Origin: JANYHF01 sp031393505
GTDB taxonomy: Bacteria; Pseudomonadota; Alphaproteobacteria; Rhizobiales; Hyphomicrobiaceae
Length of the DNA stretch: 8,949 bases
Direction of reading: 5' to 3'
NCBI GenBank assembly: GCA_031393505.1
Contig: JANMVX010000292.1
Coordinates: forward strand, 1-8,949
Part shown: piece after piece, positions 1-5,667 of the stretch
How the letters are laid out: the number at the start of each line of letters is the position of its first letter
Position numbering within the stretch: position 1 is the first letter of the stretch
Notes under the pieces: generated by a model
Seen by the model: the letters and a program-made list of their open reading frames with translations, nothing else
Told to the model about the DNA's origin: nothing
The model's database searches: none
Translations under genes and position numbers: made by a program

Positions 1-69
1 TGTCGCCGAACCGGCGAACAGCGCCTCGATCTCGCGCAGCTTCTCGCGCAGTTGTGTCTGGTGCGTCAT
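1..69 (-). CDS. N-terminus of a small protein, possibly DUF2786-type; continues off the left edge
   Basis: Reading leftward from an ATG at 69-67, 23 codons stay open to the window edge, starting MTHQTQLREKLREIEALFAG. The LREKLxxIEALFAG pattern, a charged amphipathic helix, resembles the N-terminus of short DUF2786-like proteins common in Alphaproteobacteria; this is recalled family resemblance, not a search. No function can be given. No strong Shine-Dalgarno is visible just upstream, but an in-frame TGA lies about 18 codons before the ATG and no other ATG intervenes. The gene is cut only by the window edge, so truncation in the genome cannot be judged. Confidence 0.5.
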   Translation of the reverse strand, partial: MTHQTQLREKLREIEALFAGSAT

Positions 70-490
70 GCCAAGAGCTGCCAGGTTCTGTTTGTTTGCG
101 GGCTTCCGATAGCACTGTCATCATGCCCCACCTCGCACCAAACTTCCATGCACCGCATCGGGCGAGCTTGTGGACAATTTCGGCGCATCGGAACACTTCT
201 GGCGCGCGCCCACAGCCTCTGTACCGAGGAAGCCGTGGCTGTCCGGGTGGGTTCGTCCTGATCTAACCCGAACGTCGGCGAAGGTGTTGAAAGAACGCTC
301 GGCTGTTGTGACATTCATCGAATGCGGGTGCGCCGAAAGCTTGAAACAACCCGACTCTTTACAAAATGCCGCTCGGGGGGCATTTTGTGCTTAACATCAA
401 ATCGTTGTCCAGGCCCGGGTTGCTGCGCGGCACTCTTTACAAAATACGCTAATTGTAAAGAGTGGCTCCACCGTGACTTTCCGCAAAAAG
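70..490. other. Gene-free stretch with a repeat cluster
   Basis: No reading frame here has convincing protein character. The small open frames on both strands overlap one another, have arbitrary composition and lack ribosome binding sites. The only structure seen is the repeat cluster at 354-464. The stretch ends at the IS66-type terminus at 491. It may contain the promoter of the leftward gene starting at 69, but no clear -35/-10 pair was recognised. Confidence 0.5.
354..464. repeat. Cluster of three ACTCTTTACAA motifs forming two palindromes
   Basis: ACTCTTTACAAAAT occurs as a 14-bp direct repeat at 354-367 and 432-445, and the 11-bp core returns inverted at 453-463. This makes two dyads. 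The first is ACAAAATGCC (361-370) with its exact complement at 379-388 across an 8-bp G-rich spacer. The second is CACTCTTTACAA (431-442) with its exact complement at 453-464 across a 10-bp spacer. The first could act as a bidirectional hairpin terminator (GC stem flanked by A and T tracts). The second is AT-rich and looks more like an operator or a recombinase core site. The binding protein is unknown. Confidence 0.6.
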
Positions 491-758
491 GTAAGCGGCC
501 CCTCAAGACTACGCGATCTTCTGCTTGACGGTGGCCGGGTCAGGTAGCGACGCTTTGCGTCGCCCGCGATGACCAGTTCCTGGGCAACAGTTCGCTTAGG
601 CAGTTGATGGAGTGCGAGCCGATGCGCGCCGCCACGTCGGTCAGCCAAGCCTCCGGCTCGACGCCGTTGAGTTTGGCAGTTCGGATCAGGGTGAAGAATG
701 CTGCCGCGCGGACGCCGCCGGAATCTCGGCGATCGCCAGCCCGGATCGAGAGCTTCCC
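491..758 (-). mobile_element. Remnant of an IS66-family element, 3' end only
   Basis: GTAAGCGGCC at 491-500 matches the usual start of IS66-family terminal inverted repeats (GTAAGCG). Immediately inside it, the leftward strand encodes the C-terminal part of an IS66 TnpC transposase. Similarity stops near 758, where neither the usual upstream TnpC sequence nor a second terminus follows. Only the 3' end of the element is left, and the inner boundary is a deletion or recombination scar. The flanking 8 bp (483-490) would be half of a target duplication, but the partner is not in the window. Confidence 0.7.
540..758 (-). pseudogene. tnpC: IS66 TnpC transposase, C-terminal fragment
   Basis: Reading leftward, the frame carries GGVRAAAFFTLIRTAKLNGV, then EPEAWLTDVAARIGSHSIN and LSELLPRNW, before a TGA at 542-540. 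This is the conserved C-terminus of IS66-family TnpC, whose usual form is close to ERAAAxYTLIxTAKLNGVDPxAWLxDVLARI followed by a LLPWNW end. The DDE catalytic core and zinc-finger region are missing because the frame loses family character above about 758, so the fragment cannot be active. It differs in sequence from the second IS66 fragment at 5416-5544 and comes from another IS66 member. Confidence 0.75.
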
Positions 759-838
759 AGGCAACCCACCGGAACACCCTGATTGTACGAATAGGTCCCG
801 TTCGGATGCGCTTGACGATATCGCGGAGTTACCGGCAG

Positions 839-884
839 GCGGAGTGTTGCCGAACCTAGGGTGATTGATTCGCGGAATGTTGCC
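839..884 (+). promoter_or_regulatory. Pair of 13-bp direct repeats, candidate activator sites
   Basis: GCGGAGTGTTGCC (839-851) and GCGGAATGTTGCC (872-884) match at 12 of 13 positions and start 33 bp apart, about three helical turns, so both copies face the same side of the DNA. Their centres lie roughly 108 and 141 bp upstream of the start expected for the sigma-54 promoter at 961-976, the usual range for enhancers of sigma-54 activators. DctD itself binds tandem sites upstream of dctA in rhizobia. Assigning these repeats to the DctD-like protein in this window is inference. The motif is not strongly palindromic, which counts against it. Confidence 0.4.
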
Positions 885-960
885 TGGTAGAAGCTCATTG
901 GTCGTCCAAAATTAATTACAACTCATTGATTTATAAGTCTTTTGTCTGCGCCGATCATAC

Positions 961-976
961 TGGCACGCAGATTGCC
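961..976 (+). promoter_or_regulatory. Sigma-54 (RpoN) -24/-12 promoter
   Basis: TGGCACG (961-967), a 4-bp spacer, then TTGC (972-975) matches the RpoN consensus TGGCACG-N4-TTGC at every fixed base, with a C before it as preferred; the base after TTGC is C rather than the usual A or T. The GG and GC dinucleotides are in the required spacing. Transcription would start near 986-988, giving about 110 nt of leader before the gene at 1097. Such promoters need an AAA+ activator, and one (DctD-like) is encoded at 3936-5339 in the same direction. Confidence 0.65.
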
Positions 977-1096
977 ATCACCAGCGGGCGGCCACACGAT
1001 GAGCGATTTGTTGGTCCCGACTGGCTGACGACACTGCTGGCGTAAGCATTCGAGCGTGGAAGGTCGCGGTGACGAGCAATTGCCATGGAGTAGGTC

Positions 1097-1945
1097 ATGG
1101 AACGTTCCGCTCAGATAGCCTCATCAGCACAGCAGCACCAGATACTGGCCGGTGTTCCCGTTGGGTCTGTGCCGACGATCCTGGCCCGGGTGCCAGAGGT
1201 GCCCCGTGTCGACGCTGTCCCATTCGATACAGCGCTTTGGAGTAAGCTCGAACAAATCCAATTTGATTTACCCGACACACAGTTTACGTTCGCCGCGCGG
1301 CTAGCCCGAGACAATGGTTGGACTGATGAGTTCACGCAGAAAGCCATCGGTGAGTACTTGCGGTTCCTCTATCTTGCGGCGCGGGCCGGCCATCCGGTTG
1401 CGCCGTCGGATCAAGTCGATCAGGTCTGGCACCTGCATTTGATATTCACACGGCACTACTGGGACGTCCTGTGCCAAGAGACATTGGGCTTTCTTCTGCA
1501 TCACGAGCCGACATGCGGCGGCGACGATGAGGCAGCCAAATTCCGTGATTGGTACGGTCAAACCCTGGCTTCGTACACGTCTCACTTCGGCGTGCCAGCG
1601 CCGGACGATGTGTGGCCGGCGGTTGCTGACCGATTCAGCATCAGCTCACGCTCGACGCAGTTGGCACTGCCCGGGCCAACGAAGGGCCCGACGCCGAGGC
1701 GCTGGCTCTGGGTTCCGCTGACGGTCGCGACGGCTGGCATCGGAAACGCCATGTTCCCACAAGGTACTGCGGCGCCTATTCTCATCTCAATCGCGATCTT
1801 TATGTATTTCGGCATCGGACTCGCCGTTGCGTACCAAAAGAGAAAAGATGATGGCAAGGGGAACTCAGCCTGGGGTTGGCTCAGCGGCGGTGGCTGCAGC
1901 GGTGACGGCGGCTGCAGCGGAGGATGCGGCGGGTGCGGTGGATGA
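1097..1945 (+). CDS. Glycine-rich-domain (GRDP/DUF1399-like) membrane protein
   Basis: A 282-residue protein in three parts. Residues about 45-180 resemble the GRDP-like/DUF1399 family: FxAxLxxDNGW near 65-75, then HPVAPSDQVDQVWHLH (99-114), then RHYWDVLC and LLHHEP. The D-x-VWHxH core is the family hallmark; its biochemical role is not known. Residues 201-246 contain two hydrophobic stretches (about 203-220 and 226-246), suggesting one or two membrane spans followed by a basic QKRK stop. The tail (264-282) is almost only Gly and Cys, as seen in bacterial relatives. There is no N-terminal signal peptide. The ATG at 1097 has GGAG (1087-1090) 6 nt upstream, and an in-frame TAG at 1091 blocks the ATG at 1085. 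The gene sits downstream of the sigma-54 promoter and 104 bp before dctB. Its function is unassigned. Confidence 0.75.
   Translation: MERSAQIASSAQQHQILAGVPVGSVPTILARVPEVPRVDAVPFDTALWSKLEQIQFDLPDTQFTFAARLARDNGWTDEFTQKAIGEYLRFLYLAARAGHPVAPSDQVDQVWHLHLIFTRHYWDVLCQETLGFLLHHEPTCGGDDEAAKFRDWYGQTLASYTSHFGVPAPDDVWPAVADRFSISSRSTQLALPGPTKGPTPRRWLWVPLTVATAGIGNAMFPQGTAAPILISIAIFMYFGIGLAVAYQKRKDDGKGNSAWGWLSGGGCSGDGGCSGGCGGCGG
1892..1920 (+). repeat. Short repeat encoding the Gly/Cys tail
   Basis: GGCTGCAGCGG occurs exactly twice, at 1892-1902 and 1910-1920, 18 bp apart and in the same reading frame, each encoding a Gly-Cys-Ser-Gly unit. The tail probably grew by tandem duplication of an 18-bp unit. It belongs to the gene and is not an independent element. 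Confidence 0.6.
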
Positions 1946-2049
1946 GGCCACTGCCTGCTGCGGATCATCTGGGTCAGGTGACGCGGGCAACAAACATCCG
2001 CCGTCAGCATGAGCCCTTGGAGACTACCGGGTGAAGGATTGAATGAACG

Positions 2050-3912
2050 ATGCGCTCCACGCTGCGCCCAATTCTATCGTATGCGCACGACCTTCGGGTG
2101 CGCGCCGTTTGGCTCATTGTGCTGACAAGCTTTGCCGTCATTGGCGGTGTTAGTTGGCTGACCTATCGCGTCAATCTCAACTCCGCCTTTGCCCAGATTG
2201 ATCGGCAAGCTAGTGACCAGCTTCACCTGATAGGTAGCACATTTGAAGTTGCTGTTGGCCGCTATAGGTATCTACCCACGGTGCTGGCGCAGGCACGCCA
2301 GATCGGAAGCCTGTTCGAGGGTCCTGGCAATCCGGCGACGGTTGATGCCGCCAACCGCTACCTCGAAAACCTCAATCGCACTGCTGGATCGGCCGCGCTT
2401 TTTGGCCTCGATCTGAACGGTGTTGCCAGGGCCTCAAGCAATTGGAACTCCCCCACCAGCTTTGTCGGACTCAACTATCAGACACGGCCGTATTTCCGCG
2501 ACGCGCTCGCCCGCGGCGCCGGCCGGTTCTACGCCGTCGGTCGCACCACGGGCGAGCCTGGCTATTTTCTGTCGGTCCCGATCCTGATCGCCGAGCGTGA
2601 AGTCGGCGTGGCGGTCGTCAAGATCGACCTGCGTCCGCTGGCGCGGGACTGGACGACTGCCTCCGAGCCGGTGGCAATTGCCGACGAGGCAGGTATCCTC
2701 ATTCTATCGGCGGTGCCCGAATGGCAGTACCGGCCGGTCGACGAAATAGACAGCGCACGCATTAATCGTCTGACCGTCGATCATGACTATCCGGCGGCGC
2801 GGCTGGCCAGCGGTGCCCTGCTCGACAGAACAGGCCCTGAGGCAAGCGGGACACTGATCACCTTGCGCCAACCAGCACCAGACACCGGTTCTTTGAGTGG
2901 CAGTCGAGAGCGCATTCTGTTCTCGCGCGCACTCGAACCGCATGGCTGGACGTTGCTTTATTTCGCACCTCTGGACGAAGCGCGGCGAAGCGCCAGAACG
3001 TCCGCAATGATTGCCGCGCTATCCGGGTTGTTGTTGATGGCGCTGGGTTTGCTCTGGCGCCAGCGCCTCAGGAACTTGGTGCAAGAGCGTGACGCAAAAC
3101 AGCAGCTTGAAGTATTGGTCAGGCAGCGGACGGCCGAGTTGACGGCAGCCAACACGCATCTGGCAGCCGAGATCGCTGAACACCGGCAGGCTGAAGTGGA
3201 ATTGAGACGCGCCCGCGACGACCTGATCCAGGCAGATAAGCTGGCTGCAATTGGGCAAGCGCTGGCCGGGCTTGCGCATGAAATCAACCAGCCACTGGCG
3301 GCGCTTCGGACCTATCTCGCCAGCACGGGTCAGTTCTTGAGGACGGGAAACGCGCAAGTGGCGCAGGGCAATCTGAGTATCATGCGAGATGTTATCGATC
3401 ACCTCGCAGGACTGACCGGGCGCCTGAAGACGCTGGCGCGGCGAGGCGGTGACGGCCGGCGGCCAATTCAGTTTGCAGCCAGCGTTGGCCGCGTGCTCGA
3501 GTTATTGCGCTACCGCATCAACGATCTGGGTATCGAGCTCAGCGCCGAACTCGATCAAGAGGTTCAAGTCCTCGGCGACGAGGCACGCCTCGACCAGGTG
3601 GTACTCAATCTCATCAACAATGCCATCGAGGCCGTCGAGGTCGGCACGGACAAGCGGACACTCGTCAGACTTGCTTCGGATGGAACTGAGGCCATACTCA
3701 CCGTTGAGGACAGCGGGCCCGGAGTTCTGCCCGAGCACGCGAACCGACTGTTCGAACCCTTTTTTACGACAAAGCAGGTTGGTCAGGGCCTTGGTCTCGG
3801 TTTGGCGACGGTGCACCGAATTGTCACCGATCACGGTGGATCGGTGGCCTGCGGCCGAGCAGCACTCGGTGGCGCTGTCTTCACCGTAAGGCTACCGCTC
3901 GCCGTGGCCTGA
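2050..3912 (+). CDS. dctB: DctB-like membrane sensor histidine kinase
   Basis: A 620-residue sensor kinase of the C4-dicarboxylate sensor (DctB) type. A short cytoplasmic start precedes TM1 (about 18-38). A large periplasmic PDC/dCache-type sensor domain (about 41-305) follows, with TRPYFRDAL (145-153) and GYFLS (171-175), motifs typical of DctB ligand pockets. TM2 is about 318-336, followed by a charged linker, probably coiled coil (340-390). The HisKA domain has LAHEINQPLAALR with phosphoacceptor His410. The ATPase domain shows the N box (LNLINNAIEAVE, 519-530), G1 (DSGPGV, 554-559), the F box (LFEPFFTTK) and G2 (GQGLGLGLA, 578-586), so all catalytic motifs are intact. The ATG at 2050 follows AAGGA (2034-2038), a somewhat long spacing, and an upstream in-frame TGA at 2044 excludes an earlier start. 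dctD follows after 23 bp. The actual ligand is not certain; related kinases sense other organic acids. Confidence 0.82.
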   Translation: MRSTLRPILSYAHDLRVRAVWLIVLTSFAVIGGVSWLTYRVNLNSAFAQIDRQASDQLHLIGSTFEVAVGRYRYLPTVLAQARQIGSLFEGPGNPATVDAANRYLENLNRTAGSAALFGLDLNGVARASSNWNSPTSFVGLNYQTRPYFRDALARGAGRFYAVGRTTGEPGYFLSVPILIAEREVGVAVVKIDLRPLARDWTTASEPVAIADEAGILILSAVPEWQYRPVDEIDSARINRLTVDHDYPAARLASGALLDRTGPEASGTLITLRQPAPDTGSLSGSRERILFSRALEPHGWTLLYFAPLDEARRSARTSAMIAALSGLLLMALGLLWRQRLRNLVQERDAKQQLEVLVRQRTAELTAANTHLAAEIAEHRQAEVELRRARDDLIQADKLAAIGQALAGLAHEINQPLAALRTYLASTGQFLRTGNAQVAQGNLSIMRDVIDHLAGLTGRLKTLARRGGDGRRPIQFAASVGRVLELLRYRINDLGIELSAELDQEVQVLGDEARLDQVVLNLINNAIEAVEVGTDKRTLVRLASDGTEAILTVEDSGPGVLPEHANRLFEPFFTTKQVGQGLGLGLATVHRIVTDHGGSVACGRAALGGAVFTVRLPLAVA

Positions 3913-3935
3913 CGTTGCTCGAACGAGGTTCTCAA

Positions 3936-5339
3936 ATGCGGCCAACAGTTCTGGTGATCGACGATGATCCGATGCTGCGGGCCTCGCTCGGCCAGTGGTT
4001 GGAGCTCGCCGGCGTCGAAGCGCGGATCGTTGCCAACGCGCAGGATGCGTTCCAGGCTATCTCCCTCGCCGAGCCCGACGTCGTCCTGAGTGACGTGCGC
4101 ATGCCTCGGATCAGCGGGATCGAGGTCTTGAAGCGATTGAGGGGTGATCATCCCGACATACCCGTCGTTCTGCTGACCGGGCATGGCGATATTCCCATGG
4201 CGGTCGAAGCTATGCGGCTTGGCGCCTTCGATTTCATGACCAAGCCCTACGACCCCGAGCACCTGGTTGCGGTGCTCAAACGGGCTGCCGAGCATCACCG
4301 GTTGCGCCGGCGTGTCCATGAGCTGGAACAACGTTTGGATTCTGCTGATCGGCTTGAAGCGCGGCTCATGGGCAATGCGCCAGAGATGGCGCGACTGCGG
4401 ACTGCCCTGACCGAACTGGCGGCACTGCCGGTCAATGTCATCATCAATGGCGAGACCGGGACTGGCAAGGAGGTGGTTGCCAAGGCTCTGCATGATTTCA
4501 GCTCGCGCTCCGGCAAGTCCTATGTTGCGATCAACTGTGCTGCGATCCCGTCAGAGATGTTCGAGAGCGAGTTGTTCGGCCACGAGGCTGGTGCCTTTAC
4601 CGGCGCCAAGGGCTTGCGTATCGGCAAGCTGGAGCACGCCAACGGCGGCACCGTGCTGCTGGACGAGATCGAGAGTATGCCGCTCACCGCACAATCGAAA
4701 GTGCTGCGGGTAATCCAGGAACGCGTCGTCGAGCGACTCGGTTCCAACAGGTTGATTCCGATCGACGTGAGGTTCGTCGTCGCCACCAAAGCCGACCTGA
4801 AAAAGGCGGCGGCCGATGGGCACTTCAGGAGCGATCTGTACTTCCGGCTGGCCGGTGTCGAGCTGATCATTCCGCCCCTGCGGGATCGGGGCGACGACGT
4901 GCTCCTGCTGTTTGACTGGTTTGCCTCAGCCATGGCCGCCCGGATCGGCAAGCCGCGACGCGCTATGTCAGCCGATGATACGTTCTGCCTGCTGGGTTAC
5001 GATTGGCCGGGAAATGTGCGTGAGCTGAAGACGGTCGCGGAGCGATTTGCGCTCGACCTTCAGGGCACCAGCTCGAACCTGCGCGATCTCGTATCGGGAG
5101 CCATTCTGGAATCGACTGCCGTCGACGCATCGAGCCGGGATGGTCTCGGCCCGACGCTCCCCGATCGCATGGCGGCATTTGAGAAGGCGGTGATCACAGC
5201 CGCTCTGCGACAGTCCAAGAATTCTGTGCTGGAGGCACTCCACCGGCTCGGGATTCCGCGACGGACCCTCAACGAGAAGATGGCCAAATACGGCATCGAC
5301 CGTTCCGCGCTGACCGACAGGGACGACAAACCCGCCTGA
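3936..5339 (+). CDS. dctD: DctD-like sigma-54-dependent response regulator
   Basis: A 467-residue NtrC-class activator, expected to be phosphorylated by the adjacent kinase and to drive RpoN promoters. The receiver domain (1-120) has acidic DDD 9-11, phosphoacceptor Asp53 (LSDVRMP), Thr81 and Lys103. The AAA+ domain (about 145-375) has Walker A GETGTGKE (172-179), the sigma-54 contact loop GAFTGA (219-224), Walker B LLDE (241-244), the arginine-rich FRSDLYFRL segment (297-305) and WPGNVREL (357-364). A Fis-type helix-turn-helix lies near 429-453 (LGIPRRTLNEKMAKYG), the form seen in DctD proteins. The ATG at 3936 is chosen over a TTG at 3915 because GAGG (3925-3928) sits 7 nt before it and the protein then starts at the receiver domain. 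No domain is damaged. No transporter target gene is in the window. The stop is 42 bp before an IS66 terminus. Confidence 0.85.
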   Translation: MRPTVLVIDDDPMLRASLGQWLELAGVEARIVANAQDAFQAISLAEPDVVLSDVRMPRISGIEVLKRLRGDHPDIPVVLLTGHGDIPMAVEAMRLGAFDFMTKPYDPEHLVAVLKRAAEHHRLRRRVHELEQRLDSADRLEARLMGNAPEMARLRTALTELAALPVNVIINGETGTGKEVVAKALHDFSSRSGKSYVAINCAAIPSEMFESELFGHEAGAFTGAKGLRIGKLEHANGGTVLLDEIESMPLTAQSKVLRVIQERVVERLGSNRLIPIDVRFVVATKADLKKAAADGHFRSDLYFRLAGVELIIPPLRDRGDDVLLLFDWFASAMAARIGKPRRAMSADDTFCLLGYDWPGNVRELKTVAERFALDLQGTSSNLRDLVSGAILESTAVDASSRDGLGPTLPDRMAAFEKAVITAALRQSKNSVLEALHRLGIPRRTLNEKMAKYGIDRSALTDRDDKPA

Positions 5340-5381
5340 GTCCTGGCCGCCGATTTCCGCCGGATCGGGCGCGGAAGAAAT

Positions 5382-5544
5382 GTAAGCGGGCCAGCCACCC
5401 CACCTTGACGCGGGCTCACACGGGCTTGGCGGCATAGGCCCAGGGCATCAGTTCGTCGATGCGGGAGGCCGGCCAGAGATTGACGAGCTTGGTCAGCACG
5501 TCGGTCAGCCAGGCCAGCGGGTCGACCGCGTTGAGCTTGCAGGT
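5382..5544 (-). mobile_element. Second IS66-family remnant, interrupted by the RIT element
   Basis: GTAAGCGGGCCAGCC at 5382-5396 is an IS66-type terminal inverted repeat, and the leftward strand just inside it encodes the TnpC C-terminus. The sequence follows the IS66 pattern up to about 5544 and is then replaced by the RIT left end. It has the same orientation as the fragment at 491-758, but a different TnpC C-terminus (ends in LMPWAYAAKPV). Whether the rest of the element continues beyond the right end of the window cannot be seen. Confidence 0.72.
5416..5544 (-). pseudogene. tnpC: IS66 TnpC transposase, C-terminal fragment broken by RIT
   Basis: Leftward from about 5544 the frame reads TCKLNAVDPLAWLTDVL, then TKLVNLWPASRIDELMPWAY and AAKPV before TGA at 5418-5416. 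This is the conserved TnpC C-terminus (CKLNxVDPxAWLTDVL and a DELMPW end). It starts mid-motif: the residues that should precede TCKLN (usually a YSLIE-type segment) are replaced by the RIT inverted repeat. It encodes about 42 residues and cannot be functional alone. The TGC codon (complement of 5539-5541) overlaps the outermost bases of the RIT inverted repeat. Confidence 0.75.
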
Positions 5545-5574
5545 TTATGCCGCCCGCCGAACTATGCCGAATGG
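5539..5574 (+). repeat. RIT left terminal inverted repeat (36 bp)
   Basis: Exactly complementary over 36 bp to 8914-8949. It holds a GC-rich block (GCCGCCCGCC) followed by the core ACTATGCCGAATGG. The first six bases also fit the IS66 tnpC codons for Thr-Cys, so the true outer edge could lie between 5539 and 5545. Confidence 0.85.
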
Positions 5575-5630
5575 GCTCGTTTTCCCCAGGATTCGTCGTG
5601 AGAAGCCTGTGATTGGCTCGGCATAGTTCG
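5558..5630. repeat. Left subterminal inverted pair of the RIT repeat core
   Basis: CGAACTATGCCGA (5558-5570) is matched by its exact 13-bp complement at 5618-5630, so the left end carries two facing copies of the core, 47 bp apart. Each copy could bind one recombinase unit. The inner copy ends 37 bp before the ritA ATG, so bound protein could also affect ritA expression; this is inference. Confidence 0.75.
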
Positions 5631-5667
5631 TCCTGTGCCTTCGCTTTCAATAGCGGAGAACAGGAAT

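Larger units (their letters stand above)
759..1096. other. Regulatory-looking gap before the GRDP gene
   Basis: No supported gene lies here. The stretch contains a pair of 13-bp direct repeats (839-851, 872-884), a notably AT-rich patch (about 905-950) and a sigma-54-type promoter (961-976), followed by a leader of about 110 nt to the ATG at 1097. An open frame of 58 codons without ATG or GTG (869-1045, forward) crosses the promoter; it is noted but not called. Confidence 0.55.

Noticed and set aside
66..314. Leftward 82-codon frame ending with an ATGA overlap to the gene at 69
   Set aside because: The overlap looks like coupling, but the protein is low-complexity and Arg/Ser/Pro-rich, overlaps other equally long frames and has no family resemblance.
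686..898. Leftward 70-codon frame beside the IS66 fragment
   Set aside because: Not in frame with TnpC and unrecognised; its composition suggests chance.
869..1045. A 58-codon open frame without ATG or GTG running through the sigma-54 promoter, with plausible-looking protein (SGRPHDERFVGPDWL)
   Set aside because: No usable start, length within chance expectation, no recognised family. It might be the decayed end of a lost gene, which would weaken the promoter call, but that cannot be shown.
1427..1443. TGGCAC with a TTTG downstream, resembling a sigma-54 site
   Set aside because: The -12 GC is missing and it lies inside the GRDP coding sequence.
1582..2010. Minus-strand frame with a Pro/His repeat tract
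   Set aside because: The repeat is just the complement of the Gly/Cys codons of the GRDP tail.
3831..4493. A 220-codon minus-strand open frame across the dctB/dctD junction
   Set aside because: Overlaps two well-supported genes and has unstructured low-similarity composition.
5350..5368. CCGAT/ATCGG inverted repeat after dctD as a terminator
   Set aside because: Only a 5-bp stem and no T-tract follows; too weak to call.
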